From Streptococcus sp. LQJ-218 (GTDB taxonomy: Bacteria > Bacillota > Bacilli > Lactobacillales > Streptococcaceae), in contig NZ_QQRU01000001.1 in the NCBI RefSeq assembly GCF_003428885.1, forward strand, positions 1 to 36,287: DNA of 36,287 nucleotides. Reading direction: 5' to 3'. This document shows positions 7,325-13,475 of the stretch, one piece after another. The notes beneath the pieces were generated by a model, which searched no databases, was not told the origin of the DNA, and was given only the letters and a program-made list of their open reading frames with translations. The translations under genes and the position numbers were made by a program. Within the stretch, counting starts at the first letter, position 1. Each line of letters opens with the position of its first letter.

Positions 7325-8086
7325 ATGGCAGAAAGAAGAATGGTCAGCAAGACCATAATGCAAACACAAAAATTTTTAAGGCTACCGCTTGAAACTCAAG
7401 CACTATACGTTCATTTAGTAATCAATTCAGATGATGATGGCATAGTTGAAGCATTTCCTGTTGTTAGAATGATTGGTGCTAGTGAAGACAGTTTAGGTTT
7501 GTTGGTCATTAAGCAGTTTATAAAGCCTCTTAATCAAGATATGGTCTATTTCATTACGGATTTTAATGAACAAAATAAAATCAGACCAGATAGGCACAAA
7601 CCTAGTATACACAGAGATTTAGCTATTCAACAACTCGGATTGGAAGTTGATGGAAGTAGATTGGTTGAGCCTGGAAAGGTAGTTTTAGAGATAAAAGAAG
7701 AATGTCAGACAGTTGACGGACAAGTGACAGACAAATGTCCGCATAGTATAGGTAAGGATAGTATAGGTAAGGATAGTATAGGTAAGGATAGTATAGATAA
7801 TATCCCTTATAAAGAAATTATTGATTACCTAAACTTAAGAACCGGAAAGAATTATAGAGCCACTATCCAAAAAAATAAAGCTTTAATTAAAGCAAGATGG
7901 TCAGAAGGTTATCAACTAGATGATTTTAAACAAGTAATTGATAACATGGTTAAAAATTGGCATGGAACTGAATATGTCAAATACCTCAGACCAGAAACTC
8001 TTTTTGGAACGAAGTTCGATGGTTATTTAAATCAAGGAAATGTCGCTAAACGTGAAAAGAAAACAGACGAAAGGCTAGGATTTTAG
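7325..8086 (+). CDS. Phage replication initiator-like protein with internal iterons
   Basis: The 253-residue protein has an N-terminal winged-helix-like domain (about 1-110; MVSKTIMQTQKFLRLPLETQ) and a C-terminal domain of the TIGR02220 type (about 160-245; IIDYLNLRTGKNYRATIQKN and later LRPETLFGTKFDGYLNQ). Between them lies SIGKD repeated three times, encoded by tandem 15-bp repeats. Proteins of this layout are found next to DnaC-like loaders in Gram-positive phages and are thought to bind the origin. It lies between the dnaB and dnaC-like genes without gaps. Confidence 0.82.
   Translation: MAERRMVSKTIMQTQKFLRLPLETQALYVHLVINSDDDGIVEAFPVVRMIGASEDSLGLLVIKQFIKPLNQDMVYFITDFNEQNKIRPDRHKPSIHRDLAIQQLGLEVDGSRLVEPGKVVLEIKEECQTVDGQVTDKCPHSIGKDSIGKDSIGKDSIDNIPYKEIIDYLNLRTGKNYRATIQKNKALIKARWSEGYQLDDFKQVIDNMVKNWHGTEYVKYLRPETLFGTKFDGYLNQGNVAKREKKTDERLGF
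7743..7799. repeat. Tandem 15-bp iteron-like repeats, candidate replication origin
   Basis: The unit ATAGTATAGGTAAGG occurs three times in a row without mismatch (7743-7757, 7758-7772, 7773-7787), followed by a partial fourth copy (7788-7799) with one change. The repeats are in the middle of the initiator-like gene and encode SIGKD. Origins inside initiator genes are known in lactococcal and streptococcal phages, so this is the best origin candidate in the window. Confidence 0.7.
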
Positions 8087-8908
8087 ATGAAACAGTTTAA
8101 ACAATTTAGAACTAGAACAGTTCTTGATGATATCTGTGAAATCCATGGATGCAATCTTTGGTCTGTTAAGATTCCTATCAAGGGCAAGGTTGAGGAAATC
8201 AGTCAATGTCCTGAGTGCGAGAAAGAGAATATCCGACGATTTGAAAAGCAACTAAATATGGAATCCGAGGTAAAAAGTAAACTATCGGATACTTACGAGG
8301 TCTTTGCTCGTGACAGTATTGTTTCAAGTAAGCTTGCCAGCAAGTCGCTACATGACTATGAGATTCAGGTTGATATTGATGAAAAGGCTATGAATTTCGT
8401 GAAGCGGTTGGAACGCTACTATGCCAAGGGTGAGACTGGGAATGCTATCATCACTGGCCCGTCTGGTGTTGGTAAGAGTCATCTAACCTATGGCTTGGCT
8501 CGGTTTCTCAATGAGCAATTTAAGTCTTATGATGAACCGAAAAGTGTGCTATTCGTTTCAGTTGTGACTCTGTTTGATAAGATTCGTGAAAGTTTTGAGT
8601 TTGACAATGGATTTTCAGAAGCTAAGATGGTCAAGCTATTGTCTGAGGTTGATTTTCTTTTCTTGGATGACCTTGGGAAAGAGAGTCGTAAGGCTGACAC
8701 GAAGCGGAACGAGTGGGCACATCAGATATTATTCAAGATCCTGGATAATCGGACGAATACGATTATCAACACGAATCTGTCTAGTGAAGAAATTAGGGAG
8801 CTTTACTCGGATGATTTTGGGAACGGTGCTTTATCAAGTAGAATTTTCGAGGGAGCAACTGGAAAGTGCTTTGTGTATCCGTCTGGGATGAAGGATAGGA
8901 GGTATTGA
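8087..8908 (+). CDS. DnaC-like helicase loader (AAA+ ATPase)
   Basis: The 273-residue protein has a possible N-terminal zinc site (Cys17, Cys22, then CPEC at 41-44), Walker A GPSGVGKS (124-131), Walker B FLFLDDLG (190-197), a sensor Asn in NTN (228-230) and an arginine in LSSRIFEG (252). These are the features of DnaC/DnaI loaders, which place the hexameric helicase on single-stranded origin DNA. It follows the initiator-like gene directly, and its stop overlaps the next start (TGATG). Confidence 0.93.
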   Translation: MKQFKQFRTRTVLDDICEIHGCNLWSVKIPIKGKVEEISQCPECEKENIRRFEKQLNMESEVKSKLSDTYEVFARDSIVSSKLASKSLHDYEIQVDIDEKAMNFVKRLERYYAKGETGNAIITGPSGVGKSHLTYGLARFLNEQFKSYDEPKSVLFVSVVTLFDKIRESFEFDNGFSEAKMVKLLSEVDFLFLDDLGKESRKADTKRNEWAHQILFKILDNRTNTIINTNLSSEEIRELYSDDFGNGALSSRIFEGATGKCFVYPSGMKDRRY

Positions 8909-9135
8909 TGTTAAATCTCTACTTCGTCTACAACGGGCACTGCAAGTTTTTCCTTGGGAGGTTTGACAATGTCGATGAACTTATCGAACGGATGAAAGAC
9001 CATCAACGGGCTTTCTCAGGTATCACCAGACCAAAATTCAAGAAATATATCGGAAAAGACGATGTACGTTTTGATTATGGTGCGGTAGATTGCTATTACT
9101 TAGCAACAAAATCAACGTGCCGCGAACCACGTTAA
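8908..9135 (+). CDS. Small phage protein, unknown function
   Basis: A 75-residue protein starting MLNLYFVYNGHCKFFLGRFD. The ATG at 8908 has GGAGGT a few bases upstream and overlaps the stop of the dnaC-like gene. The sequence is mixed alpha/beta with several aromatic residues, and I do not recognise a family. It is the last gene before a structured 114-base gap. Confidence 0.65.
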   Translation: MLNLYFVYNGHCKFFLGRFDNVDELIERMKDHQRAFSGITRPKFKKYIGKDDVRFDYGAVDCYYLATKSTCREPR

Positions 9136-9139
9136 AAGC

Positions 9140-9236
9140 GAGCTAGAATATGCGTCAGACTTGGACGAATGACGTATAAAGAATTTGCTAGCTCTTGTGT
9201 CTTTGAGTCATGAGGGGCAAGAGCTGGATTTTTATA
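9140..9236 (+). ncRNA. Structured intergenic RNA with two mutually exclusive hairpins
   Basis: GAGCTAG (9140-9146) pairs with CTAGCTC (9188-9194), enclosing TATGCGTCA/TGACGTATA (9149-9157 with 9170-9178, one G-U). The right-hand strand also overlaps AGCTCTTG (9190-9197), which pairs perfectly with CAAGAGCT (9218-9225); a short T run (9229-9233) follows two bases later. The two folds share bases 9190-9194 and cannot coexist, so this looks like an antiterminator/terminator pair between the replication genes and the downstream small genes. No known riboswitch class was recognised. Confidence 0.55.
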
Positions 9237-9249
9237 AACAGGATAAAAC

Positions 9250-9462
9250 ATGGAATACAGCAAACAGACAGTCATTGACGGACTGAAACGGACGATAGAT
9301 CAGACGGAGGCAAGGATAGTTGAACTATCTGAGCCGTGTGTCAAATCGCTTGCTTTTAGCAGGTCTGAGGAACGTGACTTGCTTAAAAAGAAAGTGAAAA
9401 ACTGGAAGAAGAGAATAAAGGAGTTGGAAGATGAACAAGCAGGAATTGATTTATTTTTGTAA
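9250..9462 (+). CDS. Small coiled-coil phage protein
   Basis: A 70-residue, highly charged protein with heptad-like leucines (IDGLKRTIDQTEARIVELSE and VKNWKKRIKELEDEQAG), suggesting a helical hairpin or coiled coil. An AGGA site precedes the ATG. The next gene starts inside its end, 32 bases before the stop, so they are co-translated. The function is unknown. Confidence 0.65.
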   Translation: MEYSKQTVIDGLKRTIDQTEARIVELSEPCVKSLAFSRSEERDLLKKKVKNWKKRIKELEDEQAGIDLFL

Positions 9463-9940
9463 CGTATTAAAAGAAAATAAAAGTAGATTTATCAATTGTA
9501 TTGATGTAGATAGAATCATCGATGCGATCAAACAACTAGACGAACCAGAAAAAGTCAAAGTTCCGCAGTTTGTGGATGATGTGATTGAGGGTGCAAGAGA
9601 ACATAGTCCAGAACTAGAGGATGCGTTGCATTATGCTTGGAGCAATGGAAGCCAGGAATTTACAGAATGGTATCAAAAGAAATCCAACAGAGACCTCTTC
9701 GCCCGAGCTTGGCTTGACGGCTACGAGGTCGAGAAAGAGAAGAAGTACTATGTAAGGTTTAAATGGATTGAATCATCATATAGTTACTTAACCTTTATTA
9801 AACGCTTTGACGCTTGGACGTTAGCGGATATAAAACTAGATAAAAAATTTCGTTCAGCACACACCCGAAAAGAACTCGAAGAAGCTGGCTTCGGCTGGGT
9901 GTTCGATTGCCCAGGTATTGAGATTGAGGAGGTGGAGTGA
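9431..9940 (+). CDS. DUF1642-family phage protein
   Basis: The 169-residue protein has the DUF1642 pattern: PQFVDDVIEGAREHSPE, an Arg-Ala-Trp-Leu-Asp-Gly-Tyr-Glu-Val motif (ARAWLDGYEVEKEKKYYV), and an FGWVFDCPGIEIEEVE end. The family is common in the early regions of streptococcal and lactococcal phages and has no known role. The ATG at 9431 is preceded by GGAGTTGG. Its stop overlaps the next start. Confidence 0.78.
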   Translation: MNKQELIYFCNVLKENKSRFINCIDVDRIIDAIKQLDEPEKVKVPQFVDDVIEGAREHSPELEDALHYAWSNGSQEFTEWYQKKSNRDLFARAWLDGYEVEKEKKYYVRFKWIESSYSYLTFIKRFDAWTLADIKLDKKFRSAHTRKELEEAGFGWVFDCPGIEIEEVE

Positions 9941-10326
9941 TGAATAATGAAGTCTTTGAAGAATTGGAAAAGCTTATGAGTTATTTTCCCGACTCATTTA
10001 TAAACAGACAATTAGAATTCATTCTCATCCCAAAAACAAACACATACTTTTCTTTAAGAGATTGTTTGACAAAGAATGATGTCATTTCAAATGTCTTGAT
10101 GTATTGCACTAGAGATATTGCCAAAGCTATGCCTTATCAACAACAGAAGCGAAATATTGATTTCTATGTAGTTAATAGAACACGCTTGGAAAAATATTTA
10201 GGGTTAAGTATTAATGTAAATGTGGTTTATCATTGCTTAGGAAATGGAATTAACAAAGAACTCACATACAGATTTATCGAGAGTGGTTTTGATATGACTT
10301 TACTTTATAAGGAGATTACAGAATGA
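9940..10326 (+). CDS. Hypothetical early phage protein
   Basis: A 128-residue protein (MNNEVFEELEKLMSYFPDSF) with no motif I recognise. GAGGAGGTGG lies directly upstream of the ATG at 9940, which overlaps the previous stop. It overlaps the next gene as ATGA. Local base composition is more AT-rich than that of the replication genes, which fits a cassette of exchangeable early genes. Confidence 0.65.
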   Translation: MNNEVFEELEKLMSYFPDSFINRQLEFILIPKTNTYFSLRDCLTKNDVISNVLMYCTRDIAKAMPYQQQKRNIDFYVVNRTRLEKYLGLSINVNVVYHCLGNGINKELTYRFIESGFDMTLLYKEITE

Positions 10327-10583
10327 AACGATTTATCGCAATCTGGATTCTTCTATCTGCTGGACTAAACATCTGGCAGATGAACAGGATTCGAGATTTG
10401 GAAGAGAAGAAGCCGATGATTGTCTATAAAGCTGACAATCAAGGCGCTGAGATATTTGGTAAGGTCGTCGAGAAAGGACGACATGGGAAGTTATACACGG
10501 TGACTATTCGTGACTACGGTGTGTTCGTGGTTACGAAGGATGTGTATGATAAAGTGAAAGTTGGGGATGAGGTAAAAATATGA
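10323..10583 (+). CDS. DUF1372-family membrane-anchored or secreted phage protein
   Basis: The 86-residue protein has an N-terminal hydrophobic segment (MKRFIAIWILLSAGLNIWQM) that may be an anchor or signal, followed by a small beta domain with IVYKADNQGAEIFGKVV and TVTIRDYGVFVVTKDVYDKV, the DUF1372 signature seen in streptococcal phages. Its role is unknown. It overlaps both neighbours by 4 bases, and the next gene encodes a lipoprotein, so the pair may act at the cell surface. Confidence 0.75.
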   Translation: MKRFIAIWILLSAGLNIWQMNRIRDLEEKKPMIVYKADNQGAEIFGKVVEKGRHGKLYTVTIRDYGVFVVTKDVYDKVKVGDEVKI

Positions 10584-10834
10584 AGAAAAAATTAGTTACT
10601 ACAATTTTAATCAGTTTGTCTTTTATTAGTCTTGTAGGGTGTGGGAATAAGGATATTTTAGGAACAATCTTTACTTTCAAATATGCAAAAGTAAAACTAG
10701 TTGATGGGCAAATTATCGAAGGCAAAGTCAAGGAATGGGCAAAATATGACCAGCAAGATAGTATTCGCGTTACTTTTGAAAATGGAGAGGTATATTACAC
10801 TCACTCAAGTAATGTAACCTTATATAACAAATAG
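10580..10834 (+). CDS. Small phage lipoprotein
   Basis: The 84-residue product has a type II signal peptide: MKKK, a hydrophobic core, and the lipobox LVGC with Cys21 as the lipidation site. The rest is a short beta-rich domain (VKLVDGQIIEGKVKEWAKYD). Phage-encoded lipoproteins in streptococci can block DNA injection by other phages, for example Ltp of TP-J34, but this protein is not recognisably Ltp. A role in superinfection exclusion is therefore only a possibility. Confidence 0.78.
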   Translation: MKKKLVTTILISLSFISLVGCGNKDILGTIFTFKYAKVKLVDGQIIEGKVKEWAKYDQQDSIRVTFENGEVYYTHSSNVTLYNK

Positions 10835-10846
10835 ATAGGAGTTATC

Positions 10847-11350
10847 ATGAACACACTAGAAAATGTAAAACAATGGTTTATAGACCGTGATCTTGAAAAC
10901 GGTGGACGGCTGGACAAGCAGTCACTAAAACTAAGCGAAGAGTTCGGTGAACTCTGTGCTGGCTATCTCAAAAAGAATGAGCAACTGACAAAGGATAGTA
11001 TCGGAGATTGTGCAGTTGTGATTGTTGGTCTGGCCTTGATGGTTAAAGCTGATGTGCAGGAGATTTTTAATGAAGTTTTTAGCGACGAACACTATGTTAT
11101 AGAATGTCTGGTCTTTTTGAACAGGTCAATCAGCAATATTCAGTTATCTGATGGATTTAAAAATAAAGAGTTATATATAATCGATTTAACTCGTTCAATT
11201 TATTGGTTAAAATCGCTAAGCAATGCCCTTGGATATGATTTTGATGAATGTTTTGAACTGGCTTACCAAGAAATTAAAGACCGCAAAGGCCGTTGGATTG
11301 ACGGTTCGTTTGTCAAAGAGGAGGATTTGCCAGATGATTCCAAAATTTAG
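10847..11350 (+). CDS. MazG-like nucleotide pyrophosphohydrolase
   Basis: The 167-residue protein has the MazG-type metal-binding motifs KLSEEFGEL (residues about 28-36) and KDSIGDCAVV (about 48-57), and the typical end EIKDRKGRWIDGSFVKEEDL. Such enzymes hydrolyse (d)NTPs to monophosphates. In phages they may alter the nucleotide or alarmone pool during infection. The site TAGGAG precedes the ATG. It overlaps the YopX-like gene by 17 bases. Confidence 0.85.
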   Translation: MNTLENVKQWFIDRDLENGGRLDKQSLKLSEEFGELCAGYLKKNEQLTKDSIGDCAVVIVGLALMVKADVQEIFNEVFSDEHYVIECLVFLNRSISNIQLSDGFKNKELYIIDLTRSIYWLKSLSNALGYDFDECFELAYQEIKDRKGRWIDGSFVKEEDLPDDSKI

Positions 11351-11738
11351 AGCGTATGATAGTGGCACGTTAAGTCGTATGTACCAACCAGACGAAGTGA
11401 TGGTCGGTGATGGCAATATCTGGATTATTGATGAGGATTCAGTTGCTGGTGACTGGATAGTAAATAATGACATTCACCTCATGCAATCAACAGGACTCAA
11501 AGACAAGAATGGTAAGGAAATCTTTGAGGGGGATGTGATTTCAACATATACTGATAATTTAGTTATCAAAAGGGATAATTTACTTGGGTTTTATGTAGAA
11601 GTGGGTGAAAAAAGAAATTATTTTGCTGAAACAGTAGATATTGAGTATCTTGACTTATTTGCTAAAGATTTTGGTGTTGCAGTTGAAGTCTTAGGTAACA
11701 TCTACGAAAACAGAGAGCTTTTGGAGGAGAAGGAATGA
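11334..11738 (+). CDS. YopX-family phage protein
   Basis: The 134-residue protein starts MIPKFRAYDS and has the YopX pattern: an early WIIDED segment, then LMQSTGLKDKNGKEIFEGDV, and EVLGNIYENRELLE at the end. YopX proteins are widespread in phages of Firmicutes and have no proven activity. GAGGAGG lies 8 bases ahead of the ATG at 11334, inside the end of the MazG gene. The stop overlaps the next start. Confidence 0.88.
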   Translation: MIPKFRAYDSGTLSRMYQPDEVMVGDGNIWIIDEDSVAGDWIVNNDIHLMQSTGLKDKNGKEIFEGDVISTYTDNLVIKRDNLLGFYVEVGEKRNYFAETVDIEYLDLFAKDFGVAVEVLGNIYENRELLEEKE

Positions 11739-12079
11739 AACCGAAAAGATACCCTTTCAGTGGAGCTAAAAAAGAGAGTGAAGCTAAGAAGATATCGTTA
11801 ATGCTTAAAAAAGTCGATGAATCAGACTTGAAAGGATGTGTTTGGGCGGAGCCTCTACCTCTCTATAGAAAAACAAGAGTCCATGTAGAGATAGAGGGTT
11901 ATGGAAAGAAAATCACGACTGAGTTTAAAACAGATGATATGGTTTTTTCCAAAAAAACTTCATTCTTTAAGAGGGCATTATTCAAAAGAGCTGAAATGAT
12001 GTCTCAGTTTGATTTTAGAGAAATGCCAGTTGAAGAATGGAACCGAATAATCTTAGAACTTTTGGAGGCTATCAAATGA
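11735..12079 (+). CDS. Hypothetical early protein with KRYPFSG N-terminus
   Basis: A 114-residue protein beginning MKPKRYPFSGAKKESE. The first 12 residues match the start of the 4703 gene, although the rest differs and no family is recognised. It has GGAGGAGAAGG directly upstream and overlaps both neighbours. The shared N-terminus suggests a small docking motif or an old duplication. Confidence 0.65.
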   Translation: MKPKRYPFSGAKKESEAKKISLMLKKVDESDLKGCVWAEPLPLYRKTRVHVEIEGYGKKITTEFKTDDMVFSKKTSFFKRALFKRAEMMSQFDFREMPVEEWNRIILELLEAIK

Positions 12080-12312
12080 ACCCAGAAATAATTGACAACG
12101 TAAATAAACCAAGTCATTACCAAGGTCGTTATGGCATGGAATCTATCGATGCTTTAAGAAATTTCATGACACCAGAACAGCTGAAAGGCTTCTATCTTGG
12201 GAATGCCTTGAAGTATCAACTGCGATTCCAGAAGAAAAACGGTCTTGAAGACCTGAAGAAAGCTAGAAAGAACCTTGACTGGCTGATTGAGGAGATGGAG
12301 TATGGAGAATAG
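12076..12312 (+). CDS. DUF3310-family protein (SaV/T7 gp1.7-like)
   Basis: The 78-residue protein has the DUF3310 signature: NVNKPSHYQGRYGMESID, then FYLGNALKYQLRFQKKNG and DLKKARKNLDWLIE. Related proteins include T7 gp1.7, a nucleotide kinase, and the family often stands alone in phage early regions. The start at 12076 is chosen because GGAGG lies 8 bases upstream and the ATG overlaps the previous stop. Confidence 0.85.
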   Translation: MNPEIIDNVNKPSHYQGRYGMESIDALRNFMTPEQLKGFYLGNALKYQLRFQKKNGLEDLKKARKNLDWLIEEMEYGE

Positions 12313-12679
12313 GAAATTTTTCTCAGAACAAATTAGATTGTGGCGAATTGGTAAGGGTCTATCTCTAACAAAAGCTTCAAAGAGATTTGGTATTAGTCCA
12401 AGGGCATTTTCAAATTGGGAAAGAGGTCTAATACCAAGCGATCGTCAGAAAGAACGTCTGTCAAAAGAGTTAGGATTGGATAAAGATGTATTGTTCAAGA
12501 AGTGTGAGATTGGAAATCTTAATGCGCTTTTGAAAGAAAAACGTTTGGAACAAGGACTTACTCGTACAGAATTAGCAAAGTATTTAGGGTATTCTTCAAC
12601 AATCATAAGTTATTGGGAGAGAGGTTTGGAAATTTCCGAATGTGAAGCGGAAGATATCTGTACTTTCTTTGGGATTTAG
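12302..12679 (+). CDS. Double helix-turn-helix (XRE) protein
   Basis: The 125-residue protein has two XRE-type HTH domains in tandem: about residues 8-55 (GLSLTKASKRFGISPRAFSN WERG) and about 70-120 (LTRTELAKYLGYSSTIISYW ERG). Each ends in the same WERGL motif, which suggests internal duplication. A protein with two HTH units can bind paired sites as a monomer. The ATG at 12302 follows GGAGATGGAG. It is the last gene before the ArpU activator and could control the early-to-late switch; the target is unknown. Confidence 0.78.
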   Translation: MENRKFFSEQIRLWRIGKGLSLTKASKRFGISPRAFSNWERGLIPSDRQKERLSKELGLDKDVLFKKCEIGNLNALLKEKRLEQGLTRTELAKYLGYSSTIISYWERGLEISECEAEDICTFFGI

Positions 12680-12683
12680 ATAT

Positions 12684-12713
12684 AAAAAAAGAGCCAGCAC
12701 ACGGCTGACCCTC
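12684..12713 (-). terminator. Leftward (antisense) terminator
   Basis: Seven A (12684-12690) precede GAGCCAGC (12691-12698) and GCTGACCCTC (12704-12713). In minus-strand RNA this is an 8-bp stem with two G-U pairs followed by a T run; in plus-strand RNA the same pairs are A-C mismatches. It therefore appears to stop transcripts moving leftward, opposite to the genes. Confidence 0.55.
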
Positions 12714-12759
12714 AAACAACAAAATCATTAAGACTATTATATCATGAGGAGGAGTTCGT

Positions 12760-13188
12760 GTGCAAATAGAATTATTGGATATCATCGATGAAAAGAAGAC
12801 AAGAAAGGAAGCTATCAAAGTCCTTAAAAAATACAGTCGTCTGAGACGGATTGCTGGAGAAGAATACGCTCCAAAAATAACAATATCTTACTCGCTTGAA
12901 CCAAGGCCATCAAGTGGTAAGACAAGCAAGCAGGTAGAAAGCATGGTCGTGCGTAGGGTATCAGCTCAGCAGGACCTAGAACTAATTGCTAAAGCGATTA
13001 ATAATCTTTCAGATTTGGAATACACACGTATTCTTGTTGAACGATATTGCAGGAAGAAAAGGAGGGAAGACTATAGCATCTACTCAGAACTAGGCTACTC
13101 ATCTAGTGAGTATTATCGGATATTAAACAAAGCTCTATTAGAGTTTGCGGAGTCCTATCAAGCCAGCAACCTTCTGGTTTACAAGTGA
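12760..13188 (+). CDS. ArpU-family late transcriptional activator
   Basis: The 142-residue protein resembles ArpU/RinA-type regulators, which switch on phage late genes: an N-terminal helical part (IDEKKTRKEAIKVLKKYSRL), a central ELIAKAINNLSDLEYTRILV segment, and a sigma-like HTH (EDYSIYSELGYSSSEYYRIL). The GTG start at 12760 follows GAGGAGGAG. It is placed exactly between the early and late modules and directly upstream of the repeats and promoter at 13190-13258, which are its probable target. Confidence 0.85.
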   Translation: MQIELLDIIDEKKTRKEAIKVLKKYSRLRRIAGEEYAPKITISYSLEPRPSSGKTSKQVESMVVRRVSAQQDLELIAKAINNLSDLEYTRILVERYCRKKRREDYSIYSELGYSSSEYYRILNKALLEFAESYQASNLLVYK

Positions 13189-13189
13189 T

Positions 13190-13258
13190 TTCTGGGAAAA
13201 TCTTGGGAAAAATCTGGGAAAATCTTGGGAGAATTGGAACGGAAAAAGGTGCTAAAAT
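13190..13258 (+). promoter_or_regulatory. Putative late promoter with activator-binding direct repeats
   Basis: Two copies of a 22-bp unit starting TCTGGGAAAATCTTGGGA lie in tandem (about 13191-13234), giving four TGGGAAAA-like boxes. About 20 bases further on is TGCTAAAAT (13250-13258), an extended -10 element, with no good -35. An extended -10 promoter with repeats over the -35 region is the expected form for an activator-dependent promoter, and the ArpU gene ends at the first repeat. Confidence 0.65.
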
Positions 13259-13327
13259 AGTATTATCCAATGATTGACAACGAACAGTCATGAGGACTCC
13301 TAAAAATACAGAGGTTCCGGCCTCTTA

Positions 13328-13428
13328 GACAGTAAGGACAGGTTAGCAGGTTGTTTGGGTCTCCTTGAAACTTTTACCAAGCGTGCGTTTTACTGCTAGA
13401 CCAGCTGGTTCAATTCCAGCTACTGTCA
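13328..13428 (+). tRNA. tRNA-like element without a normal anticodon arm
   Basis: GACAGTA (13328-13334) and TACTGTC (13421-13427) form a perfect 7-bp acceptor-type stem. A canonical T arm, GCTGG-TTCAATT-CCAGC (13404-13420), abuts its 3' side, and A13428 would be the discriminator. A D-like arm is GACA/TGTT (13337-13340 with 13352-13355), loop GGTTAGCAGGT. The middle is 101-nt-class long: GGTCT (13358-13362) pairs with AGACC (13398-13402) around a 35-base loop, and no 5-bp/7-base anticodon arm can be drawn. It may be a tRNA mimic, a degenerate tRNA or an attachment-site relic; decoding function is unlikely. Confidence 0.5.
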
Positions 13429-13436
13429 TATTCAAT

Positions 13437-13456
13437 GCCACGACCAGTGGCTTTTT
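13437..13456 (+). terminator. Intrinsic terminator after the tRNA-like element
   Basis: GCCAC (13437-13441), loop GACCA, GTGGC (13447-13451), then five T (13452-13456). It directly follows the tRNA-like fold and precedes the recombinase ribosome binding site, so part of the late transcripts may end here. Confidence 0.7.
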
Positions 13457-13475
13457 ATGTAGGAAGGAGAGGTAC

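Larger units (their letters stand above)
13265..13456 (+). ncRNA. Structured late RNA containing a tRNA-like fold
   Basis: From the putative late promoter to a terminator there is no gene but a chain of hairpins: TGATTG/CAGTCA (13271-13290), AGAGG/CCTCT (13310-13325), the tRNA-like fold (13328-13428) and the GCCAC/GTGGC terminator (13437-13456). This is the layout of a discrete RNA of roughly 190 bases. No known RNA family was recognised. Confidence 0.55.

Noticed and set aside
7743..7799. CRISPR-like array
   Set aside because: The repeats are tandem without spacers and lie in a coding frame.
13328..13428. Functional tRNA gene
   Set aside because: No 5-bp stem with a 7-base anticodon loop could be drawn anywhere between the D-like arm and the T arm, and the total length is 101 bases. 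It is reported as tRNA-like only.
13365..13475. Longer recombinase reading frame starting in the tRNA-like region
   Set aside because: The added residues (ARPAGSIPAT) are what T-arm DNA yields when translated; a good site precedes the ATG at 13476.
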